Shown: in pieces, positions 1 to 7,208 of the stretch | How the letters are laid out: each line of letters starts with the position of its first letter | Numbering within the stretch: position 1 is the stretch's first letter | Source of the DNA: an uncultured Prevotellaceae bacterium | Lineage (GTDB): Bacteria > Bacteroidota > Bacteroidia > Bacteroidales > Muribaculaceae | Length of the DNA stretch: 13,930 nt | Direction of reading: 5' to 3' | NCBI GenBank assembly: GCA_900556245.1 | Contig: USOC01000005.1 | Location: 1 to 13,930 of the forward strand | Notes under the pieces: generated by a model | What the model saw: only the letters and a program-made list of their open reading frames with translations | What the model was told of the DNA's origin: nothing | Database searches by the model: none | Translations under genes and position numbers: made by a program

Positions 1-1
1 T

Positions 2-1957
2 GCCGATACGGCCTTGAAGACAGCCGATGCCGGATATCTGACACGTCGTCTGGTTGACGTAGCTCACGACGTGATTATCACGGAAGAAGACTGCGGAACG
101 CTCCGCGGACTCGTTTGCACCGAGTTGAAAAACAATGAAGATGTTGTAGCAACTCTTGGTGAAAGAATTCTCGGACGTGTTTCTGTGCATGATATCATAG
201 ACCCGTTGACAGGCGATTTGATTGTGGCAGCGGGAGAAGAAATCACAGATGCCGCAGCAGAGCGTATCGAAAAATCACCGATTGAATCAGTGGAAATACG
301 TTCCGTGCTTACCTGCGAGGCGAAGAAGGGTGTCTGCGCCAAGTGTTATGGCCGCAACCTTGCAACGAACCGTATGGTTCAGCGAGGCGAAGCTGTCGGA
401 GTCATTGCGGCGCAGTCGATTGGTGAGCCGGGTACGCAGCTGACTCTTCGTACGTTCCACGTCGGTGGTGTCGCTTCGAACATAGCCGCAGTATCGTCAG
501 TGACTTCTCGTTACGATGGTATTCTTGAAATCGACGAGTTGCGCACTGTCAAGAGTGATGATTGCGATGTTGTTGTCGGTCGTCTTGCGGAAATGCGTAT
601 TGTCGATCCGAATACCGGAATGATTCTCACAAATACCAATATTCCTTACGGCTCGAAGTTGTACTTTGCAAACGGCGCGACTGTAAAGAAAGGTGACGTC
701 ATCTGTGAATGGGACCCGTTCAATGCCGTTATCGTCAGCGAAGTTGCCGGTCGCATGAACTTTGTTAACGTTATCGAAGGTATTACCTACCGCAAAGAGA
801 CTGACGAAACCTCCGGTTTGCATGAAAAGATTATCACAGAGTCGAAAGATCGTACGAAAGTGCCCGAAGCACAGATTGTCGATGCAAACGGAATGGTTTT
901 GAAGACCTATTCTCTGCCTGTGGGCGCACACTTGATGGTAGAAAACGGTGAAGAGCTGAAGGCCGGTCAGGTGTTTATCAAGACGCCGCGCGCATCCGGT
1001 AACGCCGGAGACATCACCGGTGGTCTGCCTCGTGTGACTGAGTTGTTTGAGGCTCGTAACCCGTCGAATCCGGCTATCGTTTCTGAAATCGACGGTGAGG
1101 TAATCTTCGGAAAGGTGAAGCGCGGTAACCGTGAAATCTCCGTGAAATCGAAGATTGGAGAAGAGAAAAAATATCTCGTTCCGTTGTCGAAGCAGATTCT
1201 TGTGCAGGAGAACGACTATGTTCGTGCCGGAACTCCGCTTTCTGACGGTGCCATCACTCCGTCTGACATCTTGAACATCAAGGGTCCGACAGCCGTTCAG
1301 GAATATATCGTCAATGAGGTACAGGATGTCTACCGTATGCAGGGCGTGAAAATCAACGACAAGCACTTTGAGGTGATTGTACGCCAGATGATGCGCAAGG
1401 TGGAAATTCTCGATCCGGGCGACACTCGCTTCTTGGAGCAGCAGATTGTCGACAAGCGCGACTTTATGGATGAGAACGACCGTATTTGGGGCAAGAAGGT
1501 TGTGACCGATGCAGGAGATTCCCAGAACTTGAAAGAAGGACAAATCATTACGGCCCGCAAACTTCGTGATGAGAATTCTTCCTTGAAGCGCAAAGACCTC
1601 AGGTTGGTGGAAGTGCGTGACGCTATTCCGGCTACTTCCGACCAGATGTTGCAGGGTATCACTCGTGCCGCACTCCAGACTTCCAGCTTTATGTCGGCCG
1701 CTTCGTTCCAGGAAACAACGAAGGTGCTCAATGAGGCAGCCATCAACGGTAAGACAGACTATCTTGAGGGTATGAAGGAGAACGTAATCTGCGGTCACCT
1801 GATTCCTGCCGGTACCGGTATCCGCGACTATAATTCGATTCTCGTGGGCAGCAAGGAAGATTTCGAGTACATTGACAAGAGTCTTGACGCTCGAATGGAG
1901 GCCGAAGCCGCTGAAGATGCAGCCAAAATCAAGCAGGCTGAGGAAAAACTGAAATAG
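2..1957 (+). CDS. rpoC: DNA-directed RNA polymerase subunit beta' (C-terminal part, 5' truncated by window edge)
   Basis: This is the catalytic beta' subunit of RNA polymerase. The reading frame is open from base 2, so the gene starts left of the window and about 650 of an expected ~1400 residues are present. The first residues are the end of the bridge helix ([20 protein letters not shown]). The second zinc site is visible as DCGT near residue 36 and [17 protein letters not shown] near residues 102-118. The trigger loop follows ([21 protein letters not shown]), with the Arg and His that contact the incoming NTP. The rest is the jaw and C-terminal region, ending in a charged Glu/Ala/Lys-rich tail before TAG. 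It is the promoter-distal end of the usual rpoBC unit, and a strong terminator follows at once. Identification is certain. Confidence 0.98.
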   Translation, partial: ADTALKTADAGYLTRRLVDVAHDVIITEEDCGTLRGLVCTELKNNEDVVATLGERILGRVSVHDIIDPLTGDLIVAAGEEITDAAAERIEKSPIESVEIRSVLTCEAKKGVCAKCYGRNLATNRMVQRGEAVGVIAAQSIGEPGTQLTLRTFHVGGVASNIAAVSSVTSRYDGILEIDELRTVKSDDCDVVVGRLAEMRIVDPNTGMILTNTNIPYGSKLYFANGATVKKGDVICEWDPFNAVIVSEVAGRMNFVNVIEGITYRKETDETSGLHEKIITESKDRTKVPEAQIVDANGMVLKTYSLPVGAHLMVENGEELKAGQVFIKTPRASGNAGDITGGLPRVTELFEARNPSNPAIVSEIDGEVIFGKVKRGNREISVKSKIGEEKKYLVPLSKQILVQENDYVRAGTPLSDGAITPSDILNIKGPTAVQEYIVNEVQDVYRMQGVKINDKHFEVIVRQMMRKVEILDPGDTRFLEQQIVDKRDFMDENDRIWGKKVVTDAGDSQNLKEGQIITARKLRDENSSLKRKDLRLVEVRDAIPATSDQMLQGITRAALQTSSFMSAASFQETTKVLNEAAINGKTDYLEGMKENVICGHLIPAGTGIRDYNSILVGSKEDFEYIDKSLDARMEAEAAEDAAKIKQAEEKLK

Positions 1958-1974
1958 TATCTGACATTTAAATA

Positions 1975-2022
1975 AGAATAGCCCGGATGCGGTAACGCTT
2001 TCCGGGCTATTCTCTTTTTTTT
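1975..2022 (+). terminator. Intrinsic terminator of the rpoC operon
   Basis: A perfect 13-bp inverted repeat (1975-1987 paired with 2001-2013, core GCCCGGA/TCCGGGC) with a 13-base loop is followed by C and a run of eight T (2015-2022). It starts 17 bases after the rpoC stop codon. It separates rpoBC transcription from the kinase-xseAB unit downstream. Confidence 0.93.
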
Positions 2023-2056
2023 CTACTTGTCTTCCGCAGGTATCGGCAGAAATCAT

Positions 2057-2064
2057 TAATTTTG
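2057..2064 (+). promoter_or_regulatory. Candidate Bacteroidota -7 promoter box for the kinase-xseAB operon
   Basis: TAATTTTG matches the Bacteroidota -7 consensus TAnnTTTG exactly and lies between the rpoC terminator and the kinase start, where a new promoter is needed. No convincing TTTG -33 element is seen 19-21 bases upstream (the nearest TTG, at 2027, is too far), so the call rests on the -7 box and position. It would put the transcript start near 2071 and give a leader of about 85 bases. Confidence 0.5.
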
Positions 2065-2074
2065 TAGAAATAGG

Positions 2075-2110
2075 GGATATCGTGACGCGATTTCCGCTGC
2101 CCGGATATCC
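2075..2110 (+). promoter_or_regulatory. Hairpin-forming inverted repeat in the kinase leader
   Basis: GGATATC (2075-2081) is the reverse complement of GATATCC (2104-2110), with a 22-base interior that can form a smaller GCG/CGC stem. If the predicted promoter is right, the hairpin lies within the first ~40 bases of the mRNA. A TTTT follows the right arm, but the run is short and the stem only 7 bp. It could be an mRNA-stabilising 5' structure or a weak attenuator; the sequence does not decide. Confidence 0.3.
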
Positions 2111-2154
2111 TTTTATGTCAGAATCTGTCAATTGATGAAAAACCATACAGAAAT

Positions 2155-3753
2155 ATGGAAGGAAAAGATTTAAATCAGTCATTGCCGGTCGGTGCTTTCT
2201 TAAAAAGTCCGACTCGGGAATATAAGGTGGAAAGTGTATTGGGAAAAGGTGGATTCGGTATCACTTACAAGGTGTCAGCTGTCGTTATGTTCGACAAGAT
2301 TCCGGCGTTCACTTATTTTGCGGTGAAGGAATTTTTTATGAAAGATGCCAGCGAGCGCGATGCAACCTCACATTCTGTCGGACATGCCCGTCCGATGAAG
2401 GAACGCGTGGAGCAAAGCCGGCTTGATTTTCTCTCAGAAGCCCGTCGCCTTCATCAAATCAGTGGAGACAATGCGCATGTCGTACCCGTCAGTGAGGTGT
2501 TTGAGGCGAACGGGACGGTCTATTATGTCATGGAGTATCTGACAGGAGGCACGCTTACCGATCTTGTCAAAAAGCAGGGACCGATGTCGCAGCAGGAAGC
2601 CTTGGCGGTTATCCGTTCAGTTGCCGATGCCGTTTCGTTTCTTCATCGGCATCAAATCAACCATTTGGATATCAAGCCTGATAATGTGATGTTTCGCGTT
2701 GACCCCCATTCAGGCCAGAAAGTTCCTGTCTTGATTGATTTCGGTCTTGCCAAGCATTTTGACGAATCAGGCAATCCCACGTCGACAATACGGGTGCAGG
2801 GTTGCAGCGACGGCTATGCTCCGGTAGAGCAATATTCCGGTTTGCAGACGTTTTCTCCGGAAGCTGATGTCTATGCGCTAGGCGCAACTCTCTTTTATAT
2901 GCTTACAGGAAAGACTCCCGTCATTTCTGCCGAGTTACAACCCGATACCGTAGAGAAGTCGCTGGCCGGGCTTGCCAATCAGCGGACTGTCGTTGCCGTT
3001 AAGCGGGCAATGGCTTACCGCAAGTTCGACCGCACTCCGACCGTCGAGGCATTTCTTGCTGACTTGTCACAAGAGACGCAGCCATCGGTTTCTTCTGCTG
3101 ATTTTGTTTCCGCTCCGACGCATGTCATCGGTGAAAAGAGAAAAACAGAGGAAGCCAACCGTTCGGCAACGAAAGTGATTGGCGGTAAAAAATCGTCGAA
3201 ACCCGCGACGGGAAAGAAATTGCCTGCGGGTAAAATTGTCACTGTAGTGGTGTCCTGTCTTGTCGCTTTTCTGCTTGCCGGAGGCGGCGTTTGGTATTAC
3301 CTCAGCGGATCTGAAGAGCGTGCGCTCAGGCAGCGCGCTCAGGCTGACTATGCCGACTATGAAGAGCTTTGCGAAGAATGCCAGACGCTGATTGATTCCG
3401 AGGAGTCAACAGACCATCATAAGAAGTTGCTTGAAGCCAAACGCTTGTTTGAGCAGGTGGAGAACTACGAAAAGGATTATGCCGGCGTGCCTGATCTCAA
3501 TTATTCCCAATCCGGTGATTTCCGTGGCAAGCTTAACAACGCATTGGCCAAGGAATCGCTTGAATGGGAGGCTGCGGCAAAAACCCAGCTTGATTTGACG
3601 GGAGACATCAGTCTTGCTCTTTCTTTCTATCGCCTTGCCAATGACCTTTGCCCCTCTCCGGAGTTGGAGGCGGCCATCAGCCAGCTTGAGTCGCACGTTT
3701 CAGATGCAGTATATGAAGTTGAAGCAGCTGATTCAGCGGCTTACAGCTATTAA
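2155..3753 (+). CDS. Transmembrane serine/threonine protein kinase (Hanks type)
   Basis: A membrane-anchored eukaryotic-like Ser/Thr kinase of 532 residues. The N-terminal kinase domain (about 23-305) has the glycine-rich loop GKGGFG (30-35), the ATP-binding Lys58 (FAVKEF), the catalytic loop HLDIKPDN (170-177, catalytic Asp172, Asn177), the Mg-binding DFG (195-197) and a bacterial APVEQY motif (222-227). Leu171 replaces the Arg of HRD, so it is a non-RD kinase. A Thr/Lys-rich linker (310-360) leads to one hydrophobic transmembrane segment (361-382). The C-terminal ~150 residues, probably periplasmic, are helical, acidic and partly TPR-like. No PASTA repeat is present. ATG 2155 is the first in-frame start compatible with the domain. 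xseA starts 6-21 bases after the stop, so the genes are almost certainly cotranscribed. The substrate is unknown. Confidence 0.93.
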   Translation: MEGKDLNQSLPVGAFLKSPTREYKVESVLGKGGFGITYKVSAVVMFDKIPAFTYFAVKEFFMKDASERDATSHSVGHARPMKERVEQSRLDFLSEARRLHQISGDNAHVVPVSEVFEANGTVYYVMEYLTGGTLTDLVKKQGPMSQQEALAVIRSVADAVSFLHRHQINHLDIKPDNVMFRVDPHSGQKVPVLIDFGLAKHFDESGNPTSTIRVQGCSDGYAPVEQYSGLQTFSPEADVYALGATLFYMLTGKTPVISAELQPDTVEKSLAGLANQRTVVAVKRAMAYRKFDRTPTVEAFLADLSQETQPSVSSADFVSAPTHVIGEKRKTEEANRSATKVIGGKKSSKPATGKKLPAGKIVTVVVSCLVAFLLAGGGVWYYLSGSEERALRQRAQADYADYEELCEECQTLIDSEESTDHHKKLLEAKRLFEQVENYEKDYAGVPDLNYSQSGDFRGKLNNALAKESLEWEAAAKTQLDLTGDISLALSFYRLANDLCPSPELEAAISQLESHVSDAVYEVEAADSAAYSY

Positions 3754-3765
3754 ACGGAAGTGAGA

Positions 3766-5067
3766 ATGGAAACAATGGCTATCTCTCTTTTGGAGTTTAA
3801 CCGCAGGGTGGGGCGCTTGCTCCAGCACGAATCGGTACAGCGTTGCTGGATTCTTGCCGAAACAAGCGATGTCATGGTCAAGGGCGGTCACTGCTACCTC
3901 GAGTTGGTGCAGAAGAATCCCGATACCGGACAAACTGTGGCCAAAGCCCGCGCCATCATTTGGGCCAGCCGATATGTTGCCTTGCGCGCAAAGTTTGAGC
4001 AGGGCACCGGGCAGGCTTTCGGCACCGGGCTGAACGTTATGGTCGAAGTCAGTGTCAACTTCCATGAGCAGTTTGGATTCTCTCTGCTGATTAATAACAT
4101 TAACCCGTCCTATACGTTGGGCGATATGGCCCGGCAACGCCTTGAAATACTTAACAGGCTCAAACGAGAGGGTATCATTGATATGAACAGAGCCTTGGAA
4201 TGGCCCTCTGTAGCGCAGCGAATAGCCGTCGTATCCGCCCGCGATGCGGCCGGATACGGTGATTTCATGAACCAGCTGCATGGAAATGGTTCTGGCTTGA
4301 AGTTCTATACCTGCTTGTTTTCTGCCACGATGCAAGGAGTCAATACGGTGCCGTCAGTCATCGCGGCACTCGAGCGCATCAACGAACATGCCGACTTGTT
4401 TGATTGCGTTGTGATTATTCGGGGAGGAGGCTCTACTTCCGACCTTAATTCATTCGACAACTATGACCTTGCATCGCATATTGCGCAATTCCCGCTGCCT
4501 GTAGTCTCCGGCATCGGGCATGACCGCGACAATACGGTTATCGATGCGGTTGCCAATGTGCGTGTCAAGACGCCGACAGCCGCAGCAGAATGGTTGTTGG
4601 CGAAAGCGCAGGATGCTCTCGACAACCTTAACCGTCTTTCTGAAGGAATTGTCTCGTCAGCATCCCAGATGCTGGTCGGCGCTCGACAGCAGTTAGGCTA
4701 TTTTGCGGCGACAATCCCTTATGCGGCCGGCGCACTTCTGACGCGACACCGCTCCCGTCTGAACGCTTTGTCAGGACTTGTACCGGTTCAGGCCGCACGG
4801 CGTATTGAAGTGGCGAAGAGCGGACTTGCTGTAACTTCAAGAGCCATCGCCTCCGCAGCTCAGATGACGCTTGAACGCAATCGCCTGAGAGTAGAGCATC
4901 TGGCCAAGCAAGTCGAGCTGCTGTCGCCCGACTGGGTGTTGAAGCGCGGCTATTCTTTGACGATGAAGGATGGAAAAGTAGTGACCGATGCATCGAGGCT
5001 TGAATCTGGAGACGTCCTGACAACCCGTCTGGCTTGTGGAGACGTTCAATCAATTGTCAAATCGTAA
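3766..5067 (+). CDS. xseA: Exodeoxyribonuclease VII large subunit
   Basis: Catalytic subunit of exonuclease VII, which degrades single-stranded DNA from both ends to oligonucleotides in repair and mismatch correction; it works with several XseB copies. The N-terminal OB-fold (about 1-115, starting SLLEFNRRVGRLL) binds ssDNA. The catalytic domain carries the conserved segments VVIIRGGGSTSDLNSFD (215-231), VVSGIGHDRDNTVIDAVA (246-263) and VRVKTPTAAAEW (265-276). A long helical region follows, then the C-terminal motif VLKRGYSLT and a small beta-rich end. At 433 residues it is of normal length. The start is not certain: GTG 3760, ATG 3766 and ATG 3775 are in frame. ATG 3766 gives METMAISLLEF, which best resembles Bacteroides homologues as I recall them. 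It lies between the kinase and xseB in one operon. Confidence 0.96.
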   Translation: METMAISLLEFNRRVGRLLQHESVQRCWILAETSDVMVKGGHCYLELVQKNPDTGQTVAKARAIIWASRYVALRAKFEQGTGQAFGTGLNVMVEVSVNFHEQFGFSLLINNINPSYTLGDMARQRLEILNRLKREGIIDMNRALEWPSVAQRIAVVSARDAAGYGDFMNQLHGNGSGLKFYTCLFSATMQGVNTVPSVIAALERINEHADLFDCVVIIRGGGSTSDLNSFDNYDLASHIAQFPLPVVSGIGHDRDNTVIDAVANVRVKTPTAAAEWLLAKAQDALDNLNRLSEGIVSSASQMLVGARQQLGYFAATIPYAAGALLTRHRSRLNALSGLVPVQAARRIEVAKSGLAVTSRAIASAAQMTLERNRLRVEHLAKQVELLSPDWVLKRGYSLTMKDGKVVTDASRLESGDVLTTRLACGDVQSIVKS

Positions 5068-5077
5068 AAATTTGGAT

Positions 5078-5287
5078 ATGGAAAAAGAATCATTAGAAAA
5101 ACTGACCTATACGGAAGCTGTGGCAGAATTGGAGCGTATTGTTGCCGAGATGCAGACGGAGTCCTGTAGCATAGACAACCTTTCTCGCTATACGTCCCGC
5201 TCGCTTGAGCTGCTGAAGGTGTGTAAGGCGAAACTTCTGGCTACCGACGAAGAATTGAAGAAGATTCTGGCAGAATTGGAAAACTGA
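5078..5287 (+). CDS. xseB: Exodeoxyribonuclease VII small subunit
   Basis: Small non-catalytic subunit of exonuclease VII; several copies bind the helical part of XseA and regulate its activity. The 69-residue protein has the family pattern LTYTEAVAELERIVAEMQ near the start, then a second helix (SLELLKVCKAKL) and an acidic/Lys-rich end, a helical hairpin as expected. ATG 5078 is chosen: it gives the normal length and lies 10 bases after the xseA stop. An upstream ATG at 5036 would add 14 residues read out of frame over the end of xseA, with no family support. It is the last gene of the kinase-xseA-xseB unit. Confidence 0.94.
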   Translation: MEKESLEKLTYTEAVAELERIVAEMQTESCSIDNLSRYTSRSLELLKVCKAKLLATDEELKKILAELEN

Positions 5288-5325
5288 GCTCTTCCGAGAG
5301 AAGAGGACAGTGGTGCGTGACTGCG

Positions 5326-5356
5326 ATACCGGGTTTTTCATCCCGGTATTTTTTTT
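5326..5356 (+). terminator. Intrinsic terminator of the kinase-xseAB operon
   Basis: The 8-bp inverted repeat ATACCGGG (5326-5333) / CCCGGTAT (5342-5349) has an 8-base loop and is followed by a T run to 5356. It lies 38 bases past the xseB stop, and its tail touches the stop codon of the convergent regulator gene. On the opposite strand no T run follows the stem, so it should act mainly on + strand transcripts. Confidence 0.88.
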
Positions 5357-5918
5357 ATAGTGTCTGATGCGGGATATCGTTGATGTATCCGTTCATCATT
5401 GCGTAAACGCTTAATCCGGAGAGGCTTTTGATGCCGAGTTTGGCAGAGATGTTTTTTCGGTGGGAAAGGACGGTGTTTGTACTGATGCAAAGTCGGTCGG
5501 CAATCTCTTTGTTTGTCAGTCCTTTGGCGAGGAGGCAGAGTACTTCGATTTCTCGTTGCGACAATCCTCCGGCTTCGCTGCGCTTGCTGTCGACTGCTTC
5601 TACTATTTCGGAAAGGCGGCGAATAAGTTGCTTTTCGCCGGCAAATCGGTTGATGAAAAAGCCAATGTTGTCGTCTCCGTTGTCGCTACCGCCGATGATT
5701 GCCAATTTCGGGCGTCGTTGGATAAAGAACCCCGGCGCAGCTGCAAAAGTTTCCGCATCCGTCACGAAAAGGTCGGTTGCGGCTACTTCCGAGTCTTTCA
5801 AGACTCCCGGTTGCCCTACTATCCGGGCGTCTATGTCGAACAAGTCGCGAAGCAGACACCTTAGACCGGTGGCTGTAAGCGTTTCTTGCGAAATGATGGT
5901 GACGTTAATGGGGGTCAT
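5355..5918 (-). CDS. LuxR/NarL-type regulator with degenerate receiver domain
   Basis: A 187-residue DNA-binding regulator. The C-terminal GerE/LuxR helix-turn-helix is clear (about 117-175: GLSQREIEVLCLLAKGLTNK, then EIADRLCISTNTVLSHRKNI and SAKLGIKSLSGL). The N-terminal ~110 residues have a receiver-like alternation, with Asp54 (LFVTD) where a phosphoacceptor would lie. The usual acidic pair at the end of strand 1 is absent (NVTIISQE), so phosphorylation is doubtful. The start was set at ATG 5918 (MTPINVTI); a longer in-frame extension to 6068 would run over the end of the hemerythrin-like gene and its residues look non-coding. It is 29 bases downstream of that gene, so the two are probably cotranscribed and functionally linked. 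The targets are unknown. Confidence 0.88.
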   Translation of the reverse strand: MTPINVTIISQETLTATGLRCLLRDLFDIDARIVGQPGVLKDSEVAATDLFVTDAETFAAAPGFFIQRRPKLAIIGGSDNGDDNIGFFINRFAGEKQLIRRLSEIVEAVDSKRSEAGGLSQREIEVLCLLAKGLTNKEIADRLCISTNTVLSHRKNISAKLGIKSLSGLSVYAMMNGYINDIPHQTL

Positions 5919-5947
5919 GATTGGTCGGATTTGAGAAAGAAATGCGT

Positions 5948-6634
5948 TTATCGGGAGAGACCTTTCACAAGAGCTTCCGCTAACGGCCGCAATATGCGGT
6001 TGCGGATGCGGTTGTTTTGTCGGATGTCGCGCTCCAAACCGATGATTGCAACCAGTACGGCATGGCAAAGGTTGCGGTCATAATCTCCCCGGAGGTGGAT
6101 TACAAACATATTTTTCAGGTCGCTCAGCTTATCCTCGATGGAGTCGTGCGCTTCTGCCTTTTCTGAGCAGTCTGTCCGTACGGTCTCAGCGTTTCCGGCT
6201 GATTTTGCGATTTCATCAAACCATTTGGTGTCGTCGTCTATCCGCCGTACAATTTCCGCTTTTACTTCGTGGTAGAGGTCGAAAAGCAGCGGGAGGTTGT
6301 TGTTGCTGTCGCTGTGACCGATTAGTGCGCTGAAATGTCGCTCAATATTTGGTAATTGGAATCGCAGATAAGAATTGTTTGTTTTGCGAAGGTAGTCGAC
6401 GGTCTTTACTGCGCTCAGCGGCGAAAATTCGCTGTCGGGGAAGAACGACTCATTGATAAATGCATTGATGACGGCAAGGAAGAATGTCAGGTCTATTCCC
6501 TTTTCCCGACAAATGGTCTTGACTGTTTTGTCGCCGACGCCAAGGGTGATGTCAAAACGGTTGATTACCGGAATTACCGACGGTTCGTCAATGATTACGT
6601 TGCAGAGTTTTGTTTCAGGTGTTATCAATGCCAT
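5948..6634 (-). CDS. Hemerythrin-like (ScdA/RIC-related) protein, di-iron ligands apparently lost
   Basis: A 228-residue protein that resembles Bacteroidota proteins with an N-terminal ScdA-type segment (about 10-60, including the RFDITLGVGDKTV stretch) and a C-terminal hemerythrin-like four-helix bundle (about 75-225, including YLRKTNNSYLRFQLPNIE). In the YtfE/RIC family this bundle holds a di-iron centre used in iron-sulfur repair or NO/O2 response. Aligned by eye to family members I remember, the first ligand His is Asn86 and the helix-2 H..E pair is missing. The HD.IE motif of helix 3 is kept (His163, Glu167), and the helix-4 His and Glu are Asn207 and Arg211. It may therefore bind no iron. 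ATG 6634 lies 8 bases after the cyclo-ligase stop. It is followed by the LuxR-type gene, a pairing I recall from other Bacteroidales. The family call is moderate to good; the function is unknown. Confidence 0.75.
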   Translation of the reverse strand: MALITPETKLCNVIIDEPSVIPVINRFDITLGVGDKTVKTICREKGIDLTFFLAVINAFINESFFPDSEFSPLSAVKTVDYLRKTNNSYLRFQLPNIERHFSALIGHSDSNNNLPLLFDLYHEVKAEIVRRIDDDTKWFDEIAKSAGNAETVRTDCSEKAEAHDSIEDKLSDLKNMFVIHLRGDYDRNLCHAVLVAIIGLERDIRQNNRIRNRILRPLAEALVKGLSR

Positions 6635-6642
6635 ATCTGCCT

Positions 6643-7197
6643 TTATTTTTCAATTCGTCGTATTGTTTCTTCTTCGGTGACAATAGCATCCATAGGGATA
6701 TCATGTTCCTCTGCCGGGAGAAGACCGACCATCTGACAAGCGTAGCCGACACCGACTTTCGGGCAAGTCGCTTCTTGCAGAAGCCGGTCGTAGAAGCCTT
6801 TTCCGCGACCAAGCCGGTTTCCGGAGCGGTCGAAGGCTACGCCAGGTACGATAATCAGATTCATTTCCCGGACATCGAAGCAGGTGTCGCCTGTCGGCTC
6901 CTGTATATGGAATGCGCCGGTTGACAGCCGGGCGGCATCATAGGCGAGTATGTCGAGTTGTTCGCCTGCTACGCGGGGCAGGAACAGGCGTTTCCGGCCA
7001 TCCCATTCCCTGAGAAATTCGTCTGTCGGAATTTCATCGGGGAGAGCGTGGTAGACCAGAATATTGCGGGCCGCTTGAAATTCCGGCATTGAGGCAACTT
7101 GAGCAAAGCAGCGTCGTGCCGCTTCTCTTTTTTCAGAGTCGGAGAGACGCGCTTTTGCGGCTTTCATCTCCTTGCGTATGTCGGCTTTTGTCTGCAT
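6643..7197 (-). CDS. 5-formyltetrahydrofolate cyclo-ligase
   Basis: Also called methenyltetrahydrofolate synthetase; it converts 5-formyltetrahydrofolate to 5,10-methenyltetrahydrofolate with ATP in the cytosol, returning a dead-end folate to the one-carbon pool. The 184-residue length is normal. The Lys/Arg-rich N-terminus (KADIRKEMKAAKARLS) is typical of the nucleotide-binding start. The signature VPGVAFDRSGNRLGRGKGFY followed by DR is complete at 117-138. The C-terminal VGVGYACQ and DIPMDAIVTE segments also match the family. ATG 7197 lies 11 bases after the peptidase stop. Its usual companions in Bacteroidales, the S41 peptidase and dCMP deaminase, lie upstream in the same transcript. I leave the symbol blank because naming varies (fau, ygfA). 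Confidence 0.95.
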   Translation of the reverse strand: MQTKADIRKEMKAAKARLSDSEKREAARRCFAQVASMPEFQAARNILVYHALPDEIPTDEFLREWDGRKRLFLPRVAGEQLDILAYDAARLSTGAFHIQEPTGDTCFDVREMNLIIVPGVAFDRSGNRLGRGKGFYDRLLQEATCPKVGVGYACQMVGLLPAEEHDIPMDAIVTEEETIRRIEK

Positions 7198-7208
7198 TTG
7201 TTTATTGT

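Noticed and set aside
497..2182. A 561-codon open frame on the minus strand opposite rpoC and the kinase start.
   Set aside because: It is an antisense shadow of rpoC caused by codon bias. It shows no domain, is Cys/His-rich in a non-protein-like way, and crosses the rpoC terminator.
5289..5305. Small hairpin CTCTTC/GAAGAG directly after the xseB stop.
   Set aside because: It is only 6 bp without a T run. The real terminator lies 20 bases further on.
5919..6068. N-terminal extension of 50 residues for the LuxR-type regulator.
   Set aside because: It overlaps the end of the hemerythrin-like gene in another frame and has Pro/His/Arg-rich non-conserved residues. ATG 5918 gives the normal receiver start.
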